Shown here one piece after another: positions 16,308 to 23,519 of a stretch of 38,824 nt of DNA. The number at the start of each line of letters is the position of its first letter. The first letter of the stretch is position 1. Both the position numbers and the translations under genes were made by a program. Origin of the DNA: Micromonospora_J zhanjiangensis (GTDB lineage Bacteria; Actinomycetota; Actinomycetes; Mycobacteriales; Micromonosporaceae); contig NZ_JBHSBN010000041.1 of the NCBI RefSeq assembly GCF_042650605.1, forward strand, positions 1 through 38,824, in the 5' to 3' direction. The notes beneath the pieces are model-generated. The model was not told the DNA's origin. It made no database searches and saw nothing but the letters and a program-made list of their open reading frames with translations.

Positions 16308-16888
16308 ATGCCCAACTGTGTGTGCGTCGGCTCGGTCCCGCCGACCTGCGACGTTACCGTCCGCGTTTCCTGGACCTCTACCGAGAGGTCTACTCCGAAC
16401 CGCCGTACTCCGAGACCGAGGAACACGTCGCTGCCTACGCAGAACGGTTCGTCGAGGAGTCCGCTCGGTCCGGTTTCGCCGTCGTCGTCGCGGAGAGTGG
16501 TACCGAGCTGGCGGGTTACGCCTACGGGCACTCGTTCGCCGCTGACGATTGGTGGCAGGACGCTGACCAGGAACCCGCAGAGACCAAAGGGTGCACCAAG
16601 TTCGCAGTGATGGAACTTGCCGTACGTAGGCCATGCCGCGGCAGAGGAGTCGGCACCCGCCTGATGGGTGCCTTGATCGACGGGCGGCCGGAACAGTTGG
16701 CAACGCTGTGCTCGAATCCCGCCGCTCCTGCTCGCCAGATCTATCACCGCTGGGGATGGCAACCCGTCGCTGTCGCCCATCCACCCAACATTCCACCGAT
16801 GGAAATTCTCGTTCTGTGGCTACCAGAAGCGCCGACGAACGTCGAATCGGATCCACGCGCGGCAGATGCGGCCCATGCCGGAAGCTAA
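16304..16888 (+). CDS. GNAT family N-acetyltransferase
   Basis: A 194-aa enzyme predicted to transfer acetyl from acetyl-CoA to an amine. Motif A, ELAVRRPCRGRGVGTRLM (about 106-123), holds the R-G-R-G-V-G pyrophosphate loop that binds acetyl-CoA. A later RQIYHRWGWQPVAV is the usual motif B region (Tyr-x-x-x-G/W-W). The N terminus (RFLDLYREVYSEPPYSETEEHVAAYAERF) fits GNAT proteins of the uncharacterised antibiotic/small-molecule type. It overlaps the preceding zinc-ribbon regulator by ATGA, so it is likely that regulator's co-expressed effector. The last 25 residues, acidic and Ala-rich, lie beyond the fold. Its stop overlaps the fragmentary HAD gene on the other strand. Confidence 0.82.
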   Translation: MNAQLCVRRLGPADLRRYRPRFLDLYREVYSEPPYSETEEHVAAYAERFVEESARSGFAVVVAESGTELAGYAYGHSFAADDWWQDADQEPAETKGCTKFAVMELAVRRPCRGRGVGTRLMGALIDGRPEQLATLCSNPAAPARQIYHRWGWQPVAVAHPPNIPPMEILVLWLPEAPTNVESDPRAADAAHAGS

Positions 16889-17175
16889 TCTGCGCGCAGC
16901 GCCGCCAGGCAGTGCCGAGCGTCCGGGTACAGGTTCTCCTCGGCGAAATGCTCCGCCTGGCCGGCTGCGGCTCTGCGCTCGCGTTCCTCGGCCAGGTCGA
17001 ATCCCGGCCGGAAGGCCTGGAACGCCTCCCGGTAGTCCAGGCCACGAGCGATGACCGCTCCGAAGACGGCGGAGAAGGTGTGCCGCGGTACGCCCAGCCA
17101 GTCCGCCCAGGTGCCGTACTCCCGGGACTCGTCCACGATCGTCTCACCCACGTCGAAGAACACACTCGCGATCAC
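16885..17175 (-). pseudogene. Truncated HAD-family phosphatase (N-terminal 96 residues)
   Basis: From GTG 17175 the frame reads IASVFFDVGETIVDES, the HAD motif I (D-x-G-x-T, with the nucleophilic Asp) at the very N terminus. The cap-like helices follow (TWADWLGVPRHTFSAVFGAVIARGLDYREAF, up to HFAEENLYPDARHCLAAL). The frame then stops at RAD-TAG. HAD phosphatases of this type are usually 200-230 residues and carry motifs II-IV after this point; none is present. The truncation coincides with the last codons of the GNAT gene, so the 3' half was probably lost when the GNAT segment arrived. A functional short product is unlikely. Confidence 0.7.
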
Positions 17176-17275
17176 TCGGCAATCCTGCCCGCCCAGCACG
17201 CGGTGATCAACCGGAGACCGGTCGGCATACGGACAACGTGCACGGATGGTTCGGGCGCCGCTGCAAGATGAGGGC

Positions 17276-17821
17276 ATGCTCTGGTCTGGCTTGGTGAAGC
17301 GCGGGCATGATCGGGAAATCATCGGGGCCTGGCCGACCAGGTCCGCTCTCCCTCGAACGTTGTGGGCTGATCTGCTCTCCCGTGCCCGGAAGCGGATCTG
17401 GCTGGCCGGCTATACGTCGTATTTCCTGTGGACCGAGGTGCCGGGGATACGCGAGGTGTTGCGGGCCAAGACGTCTGGCGGGGTTGACGTTCGGTTCCTC
17501 CTGGGCGACACGGACTCACGAACCACGACGACCCGCGAGCAGGTGGAGGCGTCGGTGCTGTCCGTGTCGACAAGGATCGGCCTGACGATGTCGGAGCTAA
17601 AGTGGATCGACCCCCGGCCGGCGGTTCGCGTTACCGACCGGCACATCGCTATGTCGGTCTGGCTGTTTGACGACGACCTCCTGGTCGCGACCCACCTGGC
17701 CGACCGACTGGGACACGCCAGCCCGACGCTCCATCTTCGGCGCCGCGACCCGAATGGAATCTTCGACCAGTTCGCCGCGCACATCGAGTACCTGTGGGAC
17801 GCCGCGGAGCGGACACAGTGA
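17276..17821 (+). CDS. PLD-like domain protein, HTH-less relative of XRE regulators
   Basis: A 181-aa protein from ATG 17276. It corresponds to the C-terminal domain found in many actinobacterial XRE-HTH proteins: RKRIWLAGYTSYFLWTEVPG, GGVDVRFLLGD, then DRHIAMSVWLFDDDLLVATHLADRLGHASPTLHLRRR. The fold is phospholipase-D-like, but the HKD motif is degenerate (only DRHIAMS), so catalysis is doubtful. Most relatives carry an N-terminal HTH of about 70 residues; here only about 35 residues precede the domain. The gene is therefore either a stand-alone version or the remnant of a regulator. It diverges from the truncated HAD gene across 100 bp. Confidence 0.62.
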   Translation: MLWSGLVKRGHDREIIGAWPTRSALPRTLWADLLSRARKRIWLAGYTSYFLWTEVPGIREVLRAKTSGGVDVRFLLGDTDSRTTTTREQVEASVLSVSTRIGLTMSELKWIDPRPAVRVTDRHIAMSVWLFDDDLLVATHLADRLGHASPTLHLRRRDPNGIFDQFAAHIEYLWDAAERTQ

Positions 17822-17942
17822 TTGAGCGAGCCAGGACTTCGAACGGTCCTTCCAAGGGACGGTGGGCGCGGCAGGATTGAAGATCGATGTCAGTAAATGT
17901 ATGCTGGCGTTTCCGTTTACCCGTCTCGTGGAGGTAACCCCG

Positions 17943-18329
17943 ATGCGTGTCCGCGCTGACCGTCGCCGCCTGGTCCGGTTGTTCTCGGCGTTCGCAACGG
18001 CCGTCGCCGTCGGTTCGGTCTGGGCCGCTCCCGCTTCGGCCGCGCCGGCCGGCGGGTCGGCCGCTCCGCTCAGGATCTCCTGGGGTCAGGCCGGAGTGCA
18101 GGCTCTGGTGCTGCCCCCACCGCACGAGCCGGACCGGGGGAGCTGCCTGGCGACGCGCAACGGCACGAAGATCCGGCTGGACTGCGTCATCAAGAAGGAA
18201 GACACCACGCTGTGGGTCGCCTGTTCGGGCGGGTTCGTCGAGATCCGCCACCTCAACCCGCCCGGCGTCACGGCGGAAGGCACCTGCCCGACCTACGGCG
18301 GCTACGCGCTGACCTACACCGGGCCGTGA
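17943..18329 (+). CDS. Small secreted protein of unknown function
   Basis: A 128-aa exported protein. The signal peptide has a basic head (MRVRADRRRLVRLF), a hydrophobic core and cleavage near APASAA-AP (about residue 34). The mature domain of about 95 residues has four cysteines (GSCLATRNG, RLDCVIKKE, WVACSGG, EGTCPTYGG), likely two disulfides, and a repeating beta-strand pattern. ATG 17943 follows a strong GGAGGT site. Upstream, TATGCT (about 17900-17905) is a candidate -10. It is monocistronic and convergent with the APH-like gene. I do not recognise the family. Confidence 0.72.
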   Translation: MRVRADRRRLVRLFSAFATAVAVGSVWAAPASAAPAGGSAAPLRISWGQAGVQALVLPPPHEPDRGSCLATRNGTKIRLDCVIKKEDTTLWVACSGGFVEIRHLNPPGVTAEGTCPTYGGYALTYTGP

Positions 18330-18380
18330 CGTCGCGCGGCGACAGCCTGCCGGTGTGGCCGCCTGCTCATCAGGGCGTTC

Positions 18381-19121
18381 TCAGACCGCGCGGACCTCGG
18401 CGAGGCGCCTGACCGCGTACTCGTCGCCCCAGCAGACGGCGGCCTCCCACGCGGCCGACGCCTGGGTGGCGATGTCGTACGCGTCGTCGGCGAGGCCGGC
18501 GGCGTTGTCCGGCAGCACCAGGTCGAGGTCGGGCACGTCGACGTGCGTCTCGTCCCAGTCGATCAGCCCGACCCGACCCGCGGTCATCCGGATGTTGCCG
18601 GCGTTGGGGTTGCCGTGCACGACGCAGGTCTGACGTCCGGCGAGCCGTGCCCACGCCGCCCGGCAGCGGGCAACACCCTCGGTGGGCATGGCGCCGAGGT
18701 CGATCCTCGTTCCGGTCCCGGCGTGCAGGAGGCCGGTCGACGATCGCCAGCCCGGGCGCTGTGGCCAGCCACGGGTCAACCGATGCAGCTCGCGGAGCGC
18801 GTCGGCCACGCGACGCCAGTCGGCCCGCGTTTCGGGCGGCCCGCCCGCCAGGTAGGTCATCACCACCAGACCGTCGGCGAACAGCCGGCCGTCCCTGGTG
18901 GGGATCGGCACCGGGACGGTCAGACCCGCCCGGTCGAGGTGTCGCAGGAGCGCGATCTCCCACGCCAGATCCGCGTCGCTCCTGGCGCCGAGACGACCGA
19001 CCGCGAGGCGCCCGTCGACGCGTACGCTCCACACGTCGTTGGCGACGCCGCCGGCGAGCGGTTCGAGGCGAACGGCGTCGTCACCCCATCGCCCGAGCGC
19101 ATCCCAACCCACGGGCCACAC
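18381..19121 (-). CDS. APH-family phosphotransferase-like protein with HGN instead of HGD
   Basis: A 246-aa protein of the aminoglycoside phosphotransferase/choline-kinase-like family. Visible are the nucleotide-loop region PLAGGVANDVWSVRVDG (21-37) and the hinge VVMTYLAGGPPET (87-99). The Brenner-type loop VVHGNPNAGNIRM (167-179) and the metal-binding LIDWDET (186-192), the DFG equivalent, follow. In active enzymes the catalytic base is the Asp of HGD; here it is Asn171, while Asn176 and Asp188 are kept. The protein may be catalytically weak, altered or a pseudokinase. GTG 19121 is used as start, but the ribosome site is poor. It stands alone. A resistance role should not be assumed. Confidence 0.72.
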   Translation of the reverse strand: MWPVGWDALGRWGDDAVRLEPLAGGVANDVWSVRVDGRLAVGRLGARSDADLAWEIALLRHLDRAGLTVPVPIPTRDGRLFADGLVVMTYLAGGPPETRADWRRVADALRELHRLTRGWPQRPGWRSSTGLLHAGTGTRIDLGAMPTEGVARCRAAWARLAGRQTCVVHGNPNAGNIRMTAGRVGLIDWDETHVDVPDLDLVLPDNAAGLADDAYDIATQASAAWEAAVCWGDEYAVRRLAEVRAV

Positions 19122-19175
19122 CCTACAAGTTCTCCGGGCTGCACCGTTCAGACGTGATCGGCCGGACCGGCGCGA

Positions 19176-19277
19176 TCACCCCGCGGGTCTGGTCCGGTAG
19201 TGCCCCGGGGTCGTTCCGACGATGCCGGTGAAGGCCGCCGCCCTGCTGCTCGGCGACCGCGCCGGGCCGACAGGTTC
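19176..19277 (-). pseudogene. Remnant of an AraC-family regulator (C-terminal end)
   Basis: Directly after the VOC stop, the minus strand keeps an open frame of 33 codons ending RAAAFTGIVGTTPGHYRTRPAG-TGA. The AFT...VGTTPGHYR pattern is the last helix and terminal motif of AraC/XylS HTH domains. The rest of the domain and the N terminus are missing, and there is no start codon of its own. It is probably a relic of a gene replaced or deleted next to the VOC gene. Confidence 0.5.
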
Positions 19278-19718
19278 CTAGTTCAGCTGCTCGGCCAACC
19301 CGACGATGATGCCGCTCGGCCCGCGCAGGTAGCAGAGCAGGAAGCTGTCCTCGAACCGGGCCACCTCGCCGACGAGTTCGGCGCCGAACTGGCGGAGCCG
19401 GGCGATGGTGTCCTCGATGTCGTCGACGGCGAACATGACCCGGTGCAGGCCCACGGCGTTCGCCGGAAAGACCGCCGGCTCGGGGGTGATCAGCGCCGGT
19501 CGGTGGTACGTGGCCAGTTCGAGCCGGCCCGGTGCGTCCGGGATCCGCATCATCGCGATCTCGCTGCGCATGTCCCGGAGCCCGACGACGCTGCTCGCCC
19601 AACTTCCCTCGATCGGCGTCCGGCCCTCCAACTCCATGCCGAGTTCGGTGAAGAAGGCGACGGCGACGTCGAGGTCGTCGACGACGATCCCGACGTTGTC
19701 CATGCGCTGGATTGTCAT
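19278..19718 (-). CDS. VOC family (glyoxalase/bleomycin-resistance fold) protein
   Basis: A 146-aa cytoplasmic protein with two beta-alpha-beta-beta-beta repeats. The first runs RMDNVGIVVDDLDVAVAFFTELGMELEG (about 5-32). The second is GLHRVMFAVDDIEDTIARLRQFGAELVG, followed by LLCYLRGPSGIIVGLAEQL. The usual metal-ligand positions are partly unconventional (Asn8 where His is common, His in GLHRVMF, Glu in GLAEQ), so enzyme activity is uncertain. ATG 19718 has no ribosome site but TATCCT ends 6 bp upstream, a leaderless layout. It diverges from a GNAT gene with the same layout across 71 bp. Confidence 0.85.
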   Translation of the reverse strand: MTIQRMDNVGIVVDDLDVAVAFFTELGMELEGRTPIEGSWASSVVGLRDMRSEIAMMRIPDAPGRLELATYHRPALITPEPAVFPANAVGLHRVMFAVDDIEDTIARLRQFGAELVGEVARFEDSFLLCYLRGPSGIIVGLAEQLN

Positions 19719-19724
19719 GTCCCG

Positions 19725-19783
19725 AGGATAGGTGCCGGGCCGCCGTTAATCGGGTCGCGACCTGATCGTTTCGGCGTTAGCTT
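19725..19783. promoter_or_regulatory. Back-to-back leaderless promoters
   Basis: On the minus strand TATCCT (19725-19730) lies 6 bp from ATG 19718. On the plus strand TAGCTT (19778-19783) lies 6 bp from ATG 19790. Both -10 hexamers would place the transcription start at or next to the first base of the start codon. The 47 bp between them hold no obvious palindrome. Confidence 0.5.
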
Positions 19784-19789
19784 GACGCG

Positions 19790-20428
19790 ATGACCTCGGG
19801 TGACGATCTTCGCGGACGTGCTGGCGAACCGGTGATCCGACCGGAGCGGGCAGAGGATCACGAGGCGGTGCGGGAGGTCCACACGCGGGCGTTCGGGGAC
19901 GGCGAGCGGGTGCCGACACTGGTCGACACGCTACGCGCCGCCGTGGCACCGGTGGCGCCGGTGTCGCTGGTCGCCACGGTCGACGACCGGGTGGTCGGTC
20001 ACGTGCTGCTCAGTGCCTGCCGGTTGGACGCCCCGCCCCGGCTCGTGGACGTGCTGTCGCTGTCCCCGCTGGGGGTACTGCCGGAGTTCCAGCGCCGGGG
20101 GATCGGTACCCGACTCGTGGCCCGGGCCCTCACCGAGGCCGACGGTCGGGGCATACCGCTGGTGTTCCTGGAGGGGGCGCCGGACTACTACGGCAGGCGT
20201 GGCTTCGCCGAGGCGACGGAGTTGGGATTCCGTCCGCCGACGCTGCGCTACCCGCCCGGCGCGTTCCAGGTCGCCACCCTGTCCGGGTACGAGACGTGGA
20301 TGACGGGGACCTTCGTGTACTCGGACACCTTCTGGGCGCTGGACTGTGTGGGGCTGCGGGGCGAGCTTCTGCACCGGTTGCGGGCGAACGCCGCGCCCCG
20401 GCAGCGGGCCGACACCGCCGGAGGCTGA
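19790..20428 (+). CDS. GNAT family N-acetyltransferase (YhbS-like)
   Basis: A 212-aa acetyltransferase. After a short leader the fold begins VIRPERAEDHEAVREVHTRAFG. Motif A is LSPLGVLPEFQRRGIGTRLVARAL (about 90-113), with Q-R-R-G-I-G forming the acetyl-CoA loop, and motif B is VFLEGAPDYYGRRGFAEATELGF. The Leu-Glu-Gly-x-Pro-x-Tyr-Tyr-x-R-x-G-F pattern is that of YhbS-like proteins, whose substrates are largely unknown. It is transcribed from a leaderless-type promoter divergent from the VOC gene. It ends 118 bp before a strong hairpin terminator. Confidence 0.85.
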   Translation: MTSGDDLRGRAGEPVIRPERAEDHEAVREVHTRAFGDGERVPTLVDTLRAAVAPVAPVSLVATVDDRVVGHVLLSACRLDAPPRLVDVLSLSPLGVLPEFQRRGIGTRLVARALTEADGRGIPLVFLEGAPDYYGRRGFAEATELGFRPPTLRYPPGAFQVATLSGYETWMTGTFVYSDTFWALDCVGLRGELLHRLRANAAPRQRADTAGG

Positions 20429-20546
20429 CCGCCCGGCGGCGGGTTCAGCCGCGTACGAGTCGACCGGCGTGCGGTCGGGCGTGCGGGCGCCGGGCGACCA
20501 GGAACGCCCGCACCGATTCGGTAGCCGCATTTCGTCGTACCTGGGC

Positions 20547-20581
20547 GGCCGCCGCGGGAGACTCCCTTTCCCGCGGCGGCC
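20547..20581. terminator. Bidirectional hairpin terminator
   Basis: Perfect 13-bp arms (20547-20559 and 20569-20581, GC-rich, GGCCGCCGCGGGA and its complement) enclose a 9-nt loop. It sits between the convergent GNAT and GH95 genes. There is no U-tract, as usual in high-GC actinobacteria. The rest of 20429-20675 holds no gene that I can support. Confidence 0.75.
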
Positions 20582-20675
20582 GACCACCTGATCCGGCCGG
20601 GGCCGGACAGGTACGCGAGACGGGGTGCGCGCCTCCGCCGGGGATCGGCGGGTTGGAGACGCGCGCCCCGACGGC

Positions 20676-23519
20676 TCAGGTCGTCGTGCAGGTGATGTTG
20701 GTCGGCGGGTTGTTCGTGCCGCCCACCGAGGCGATGAAGCCGAACGTGGTGGAGCCGCCGGCCGGCAGCGCACCGTTGTAGGAGGCGTTCTTCACCGTCA
20801 CGTTCGCCCCGCTCTGGGTGTACGTGCCGCTCCACATCTGGGTGATCGTCTGTCCGTTCGGGAAAGTCCAGGACACGGTCCAGCCCTGGATCGGCGTCGA
20901 CCCGGCGGTCACCGTCACCTCGCCCTGGAAGCCGCCCGACCAGGACCCCGTCACCGCGTACGTCGCCCGGGCCCCGGACGGCGGCGGGGTGGTGGTCGGC
21001 GGTGTGGTGGTCGGGGGTGCGACGGTCGGGCTGTCCGTCGGCGAGACCGAGACGGTCGGCGACACCGTGGGGCTCAGCGTGGGCGACGGCGTCACCCCGG
21101 GCCGTGCCGCCCGGTACGTGTGGCCGGCCTGGACGGTCAGCCGCACCACGTCGGTCTCCGGCCGCGTGGTGGCGGGCGTGCTGCCGTCCGTGGTGTCGGT
21201 AAGCGCGAAGCTGCCGGTGAACAACCGGCCGCGCATCGTGAGCGTGCCGGCCCGGTCGGCCCGGATGACGAACTCGTCGGCCTGGCTGTTCGTCCACGCC
21301 ATGCCCACCGTGTAGCCGCCCCGGCCGCGCAGGCCCACCACCCGACCGGTCGGCCAGGCGGGTGGGAGCGCCGGAAGCAGGTGCAGCTCGCCGTTGTGGC
21401 TCTGCAGCAGCATCTCGGTGATGCCGGAGGTGGCACCGAAGTTGCCGTCGATCTGGAAGGGCGGGTGCAGGTCGAACATGTTCGGCGCCAGCCGGTCGGT
21501 CCGTACCAGGTCCTTGAAGAGCTTGTGGGCGCGCGGGGCGTCCTCCAACCGGGCCCAGTAGTTGATTTTCCAGGCGAGCGACCAGCCCGTGCCGTCGTCG
21601 CCGCGCAGTTCCAGGGTCTTGCGGGCGGCCTCGTACAGCTGCGGCGTGCCGCGTTTGGTGATCTGGTTGCTGGGGTGCAGACCGTAGAGGTGGGAGACGT
21701 GCCGGTGGGTGCGTTCGGTTTCCACCCAGTCGGCCAGCCACTCCTGGATATTGCCGCGGGAGCCGACCTTCATCGGGGGCAGCCGGCCGGCGGTGCTGCG
21801 TACCCGGGTCCGGAAGTCGCTGTCCACGCCGAGCACCTCGCTGGCCCGCGCGACGCCCTCGAACAGGTCCCGCAGGATCTGGTTGTCCATCGTCGGGCCG
21901 GCGCAGACGCTGGCGTCGGAGTGGTGGGGCAGCTCCGGCGAGTTCGACGGGTTGGTGACCAGGTAGCCCAGCGACGGGTGGGTGACCAGGGTGTCGAGGA
22001 AGAACTGGGCGGCGCCCTTCATCGCCGGGTAGTTGGCGCGCAGGAACTCGACGTCCCCGGTGAACTGGTAGTGATCCCAGATGAGGGTGGACAGCCACGC
22101 CCCGCCGGTCTGCCACATGCCCCACAGCGCGCCGTCCACCACCGACGAGCCGCGCCAGCCGTCGGTGTTGTGGTGGGTGACCCAGCCGCCCGCGCCGTAC
22201 TGAGCCTGGGCGGTGCGCGCCCCGGTCACCGTCAGGTCCTTGATCAGGTCGAAGACGGGCAGGTAGCACTCGGACAGGTTCGTCGTGTCCGTGGGCCAGT
22301 AGTTCATCGGCAGGTTGGCGTTGATCGTGTACTTCGAATCCCAGGACGGGGAGAGCGAGTCGTTCCAGATGCCCTGCAGGTTGGCCGGCTGGGTGCCCGG
22401 CCGGGACGAGGAGATCAACAGGTACCGGCCGAATTGGAACAGCAGCGCCGCGAACTGCGGGTCGTTCACACTGGCGTGTTGCGAGATCCGCACGTCGGTG
22501 GGCTGGTCGGCGGCCGAGGTGCGGCCCAGGTCGATCGAGACGCGGTTGAACAGCGCCTGGTAGTCGGTCACGTGCCGGCTGCGCAACTCGTCGTACGCGA
22601 CGGTCCGGGCGGCGGCGAGCCGGGTGCGCGCGATGCCCTGGTAGTCCCCGTTGACCGTCCGGTAGTTGACGTAGCTGGAGCCGATCGAGATCAGCACCGT
22701 CACGCTGGTCGCGCCGGACACCCGCAGCGTGCCGCCGGAACTGCTGACCGTGCCCCCGGTGGCGACGGCGCCGGCCAGGGCGAGGAAGCGCACCGAGCCG
22801 TTGACGCCCTCCATGTTGCCGGAGATGCCGTCCAGGCCGATCGTGGTGGCGTCCGGGCTGGACGCCGTGGTCCGCTGCGGGCTGTCGAAGGTGGCGCTGA
22901 AGGTGATCGAGTTGGCCCGGTCGGCGGTGAGGCGCAGGACGATCACCTGATCGGGCGCGCTCGCGAACGCCTCCCGCTGGTAGCGCACCCCGTTCAACAC
23001 GTACGTCGTGGTGGTGGTCGCGGTGGTGAGGTCGAGCGTGCGGTTGTACTGCGACGAGCCGCTGGCGCTGCCGAAGGCGAGTTTCAGGTTGCCGACCGTC
23101 TGGTAGGCCAACTGTCCGCCGGGGGTGCCCATCATCGCCTGGTTGATCAGATTCTGCGCCTGGCTCCACTGGTCGGCGAAGACCAGGCGGCGGATCTCGG
23201 CCAGCGCGGCCGCGCCCCGGGTGTTGGCGGAGTCGTAGGGTCCGCCGGCCCAGATGGTGTCCTCGTTGAGCTGGAGTCGTTCGGTGTCGACGTTGCCGAA
23301 GACCATCGCGCCGAGGCGCCCGTTGCCGATCGGCAGTGCGCGCAGCCAGTCGGTCCCGGCCGACTGGTTGTACCAGAGCGCCATGTCGTTGGCGGCCAGC
23401 ACCTGCGGCGGTGCCACCGAGTCGGCGTGCGCCAGGGCGGTCCAGCCGGCCGGCAGCATCACGGCTCCCGCCCCGGCCGCCCCGGCGGCGAGAAGCCTGC
23501 GTCGCGTCACTTCGGACAT
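20676..23519 (-). CDS. Secreted GH95 alpha-L-fucosidase with C-terminal CBM2
   Basis: A 947-aa exported enzyme expected to remove alpha-1,2-linked L-fucose (or L-galactose) from plant xyloglucan. The Tat signal is TRRRLLAAGAAGAGAVMLPAG with cleavage near AHA-DS (about 32). The GH95 module spans about 40-800, with ALPIGNGRLGAMVFGN near its start. INANLPMNYWP contains the paired Asn that assist catalysis, and QIDGNFGATSGITEML contains the Asp of the family active site. A Pro/Thr linker (PTTTPPTTTPPP) leads to a CBM2 with GSWSGGF, GWTVSW and MWSG aromatics. The usual N-terminal Cys of the CBM2 is absent (ARATYAV) although the C-terminal Cys (NITC) remains, and the third binding Trp appears as Tyr (NASYNG). 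ATG 23519 has a GGAGAG site 6-11 bp upstream. Confidence 0.9.
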   Translation of the reverse strand: MSEVTRRRLLAAGAAGAGAVMLPAGWTALAHADSVAPPQVLAANDMALWYNQSAGTDWLRALPIGNGRLGAMVFGNVDTERLQLNEDTIWAGGPYDSANTRGAAALAEIRRLVFADQWSQAQNLINQAMMGTPGGQLAYQTVGNLKLAFGSASGSSQYNRTLDLTTATTTTTYVLNGVRYQREAFASAPDQVIVLRLTADRANSITFSATFDSPQRTTASSPDATTIGLDGISGNMEGVNGSVRFLALAGAVATGGTVSSSGGTLRVSGATSVTVLISIGSSYVNYRTVNGDYQGIARTRLAAARTVAYDELRSRHVTDYQALFNRVSIDLGRTSAADQPTDVRISQHASVNDPQFAALLFQFGRYLLISSSRPGTQPANLQGIWNDSLSPSWDSKYTINANLPMNYWPTDTTNLSECYLPVFDLIKDLTVTGARTAQAQYGAGGWVTHHNTDGWRGSSVVDGALWGMWQTGGAWLSTLIWDHYQFTGDVEFLRANYPAMKGAAQFFLDTLVTHPSLGYLVTNPSNSPELPHHSDASVCAGPTMDNQILRDLFEGVARASEVLGVDSDFRTRVRSTAGRLPPMKVGSRGNIQEWLADWVETERTHRHVSHLYGLHPSNQITKRGTPQLYEAARKTLELRGDDGTGWSLAWKINYWARLEDAPRAHKLFKDLVRTDRLAPNMFDLHPPFQIDGNFGATSGITEMLLQSHNGELHLLPALPPAWPTGRVVGLRGRGGYTVGMAWTNSQADEFVIRADRAGTLTMRGRLFTGSFALTDTTDGSTPATTRPETDVVRLTVQAGHTYRAARPGVTPSPTLSPTVSPTVSVSPTDSPTVAPPTTTPPTTTPPPSGARATYAVTGSWSGGFQGEVTVTAGSTPIQGWTVSWTFPNGQTITQMWSGTYTQSGANVTVKNASYNGALPAGGSTTFGFIASVGGTNNPPTNITCTTT

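Noticed and set aside
14738..18000. A toxin-antitoxin, CRISPR or classic defence system
   Set aside because: No nuclease, repeat array or recognised toxin was found. The PLD-like domain lacks an intact HKD motif and the GNAT is not of TacT-like context.
18330..18380. GTCGC-GCG-GCGAC hairpin as a terminator between convergent genes
   Set aside because: Only a 5-bp stem with a 3-nt loop. Such dyads are expected by chance at this GC content.
18381..19121. Calling the APH-like gene an aminoglycoside resistance determinant
   Set aside because: The family is broad, the catalytic Asp is replaced by Asn, and no resistance context is present.
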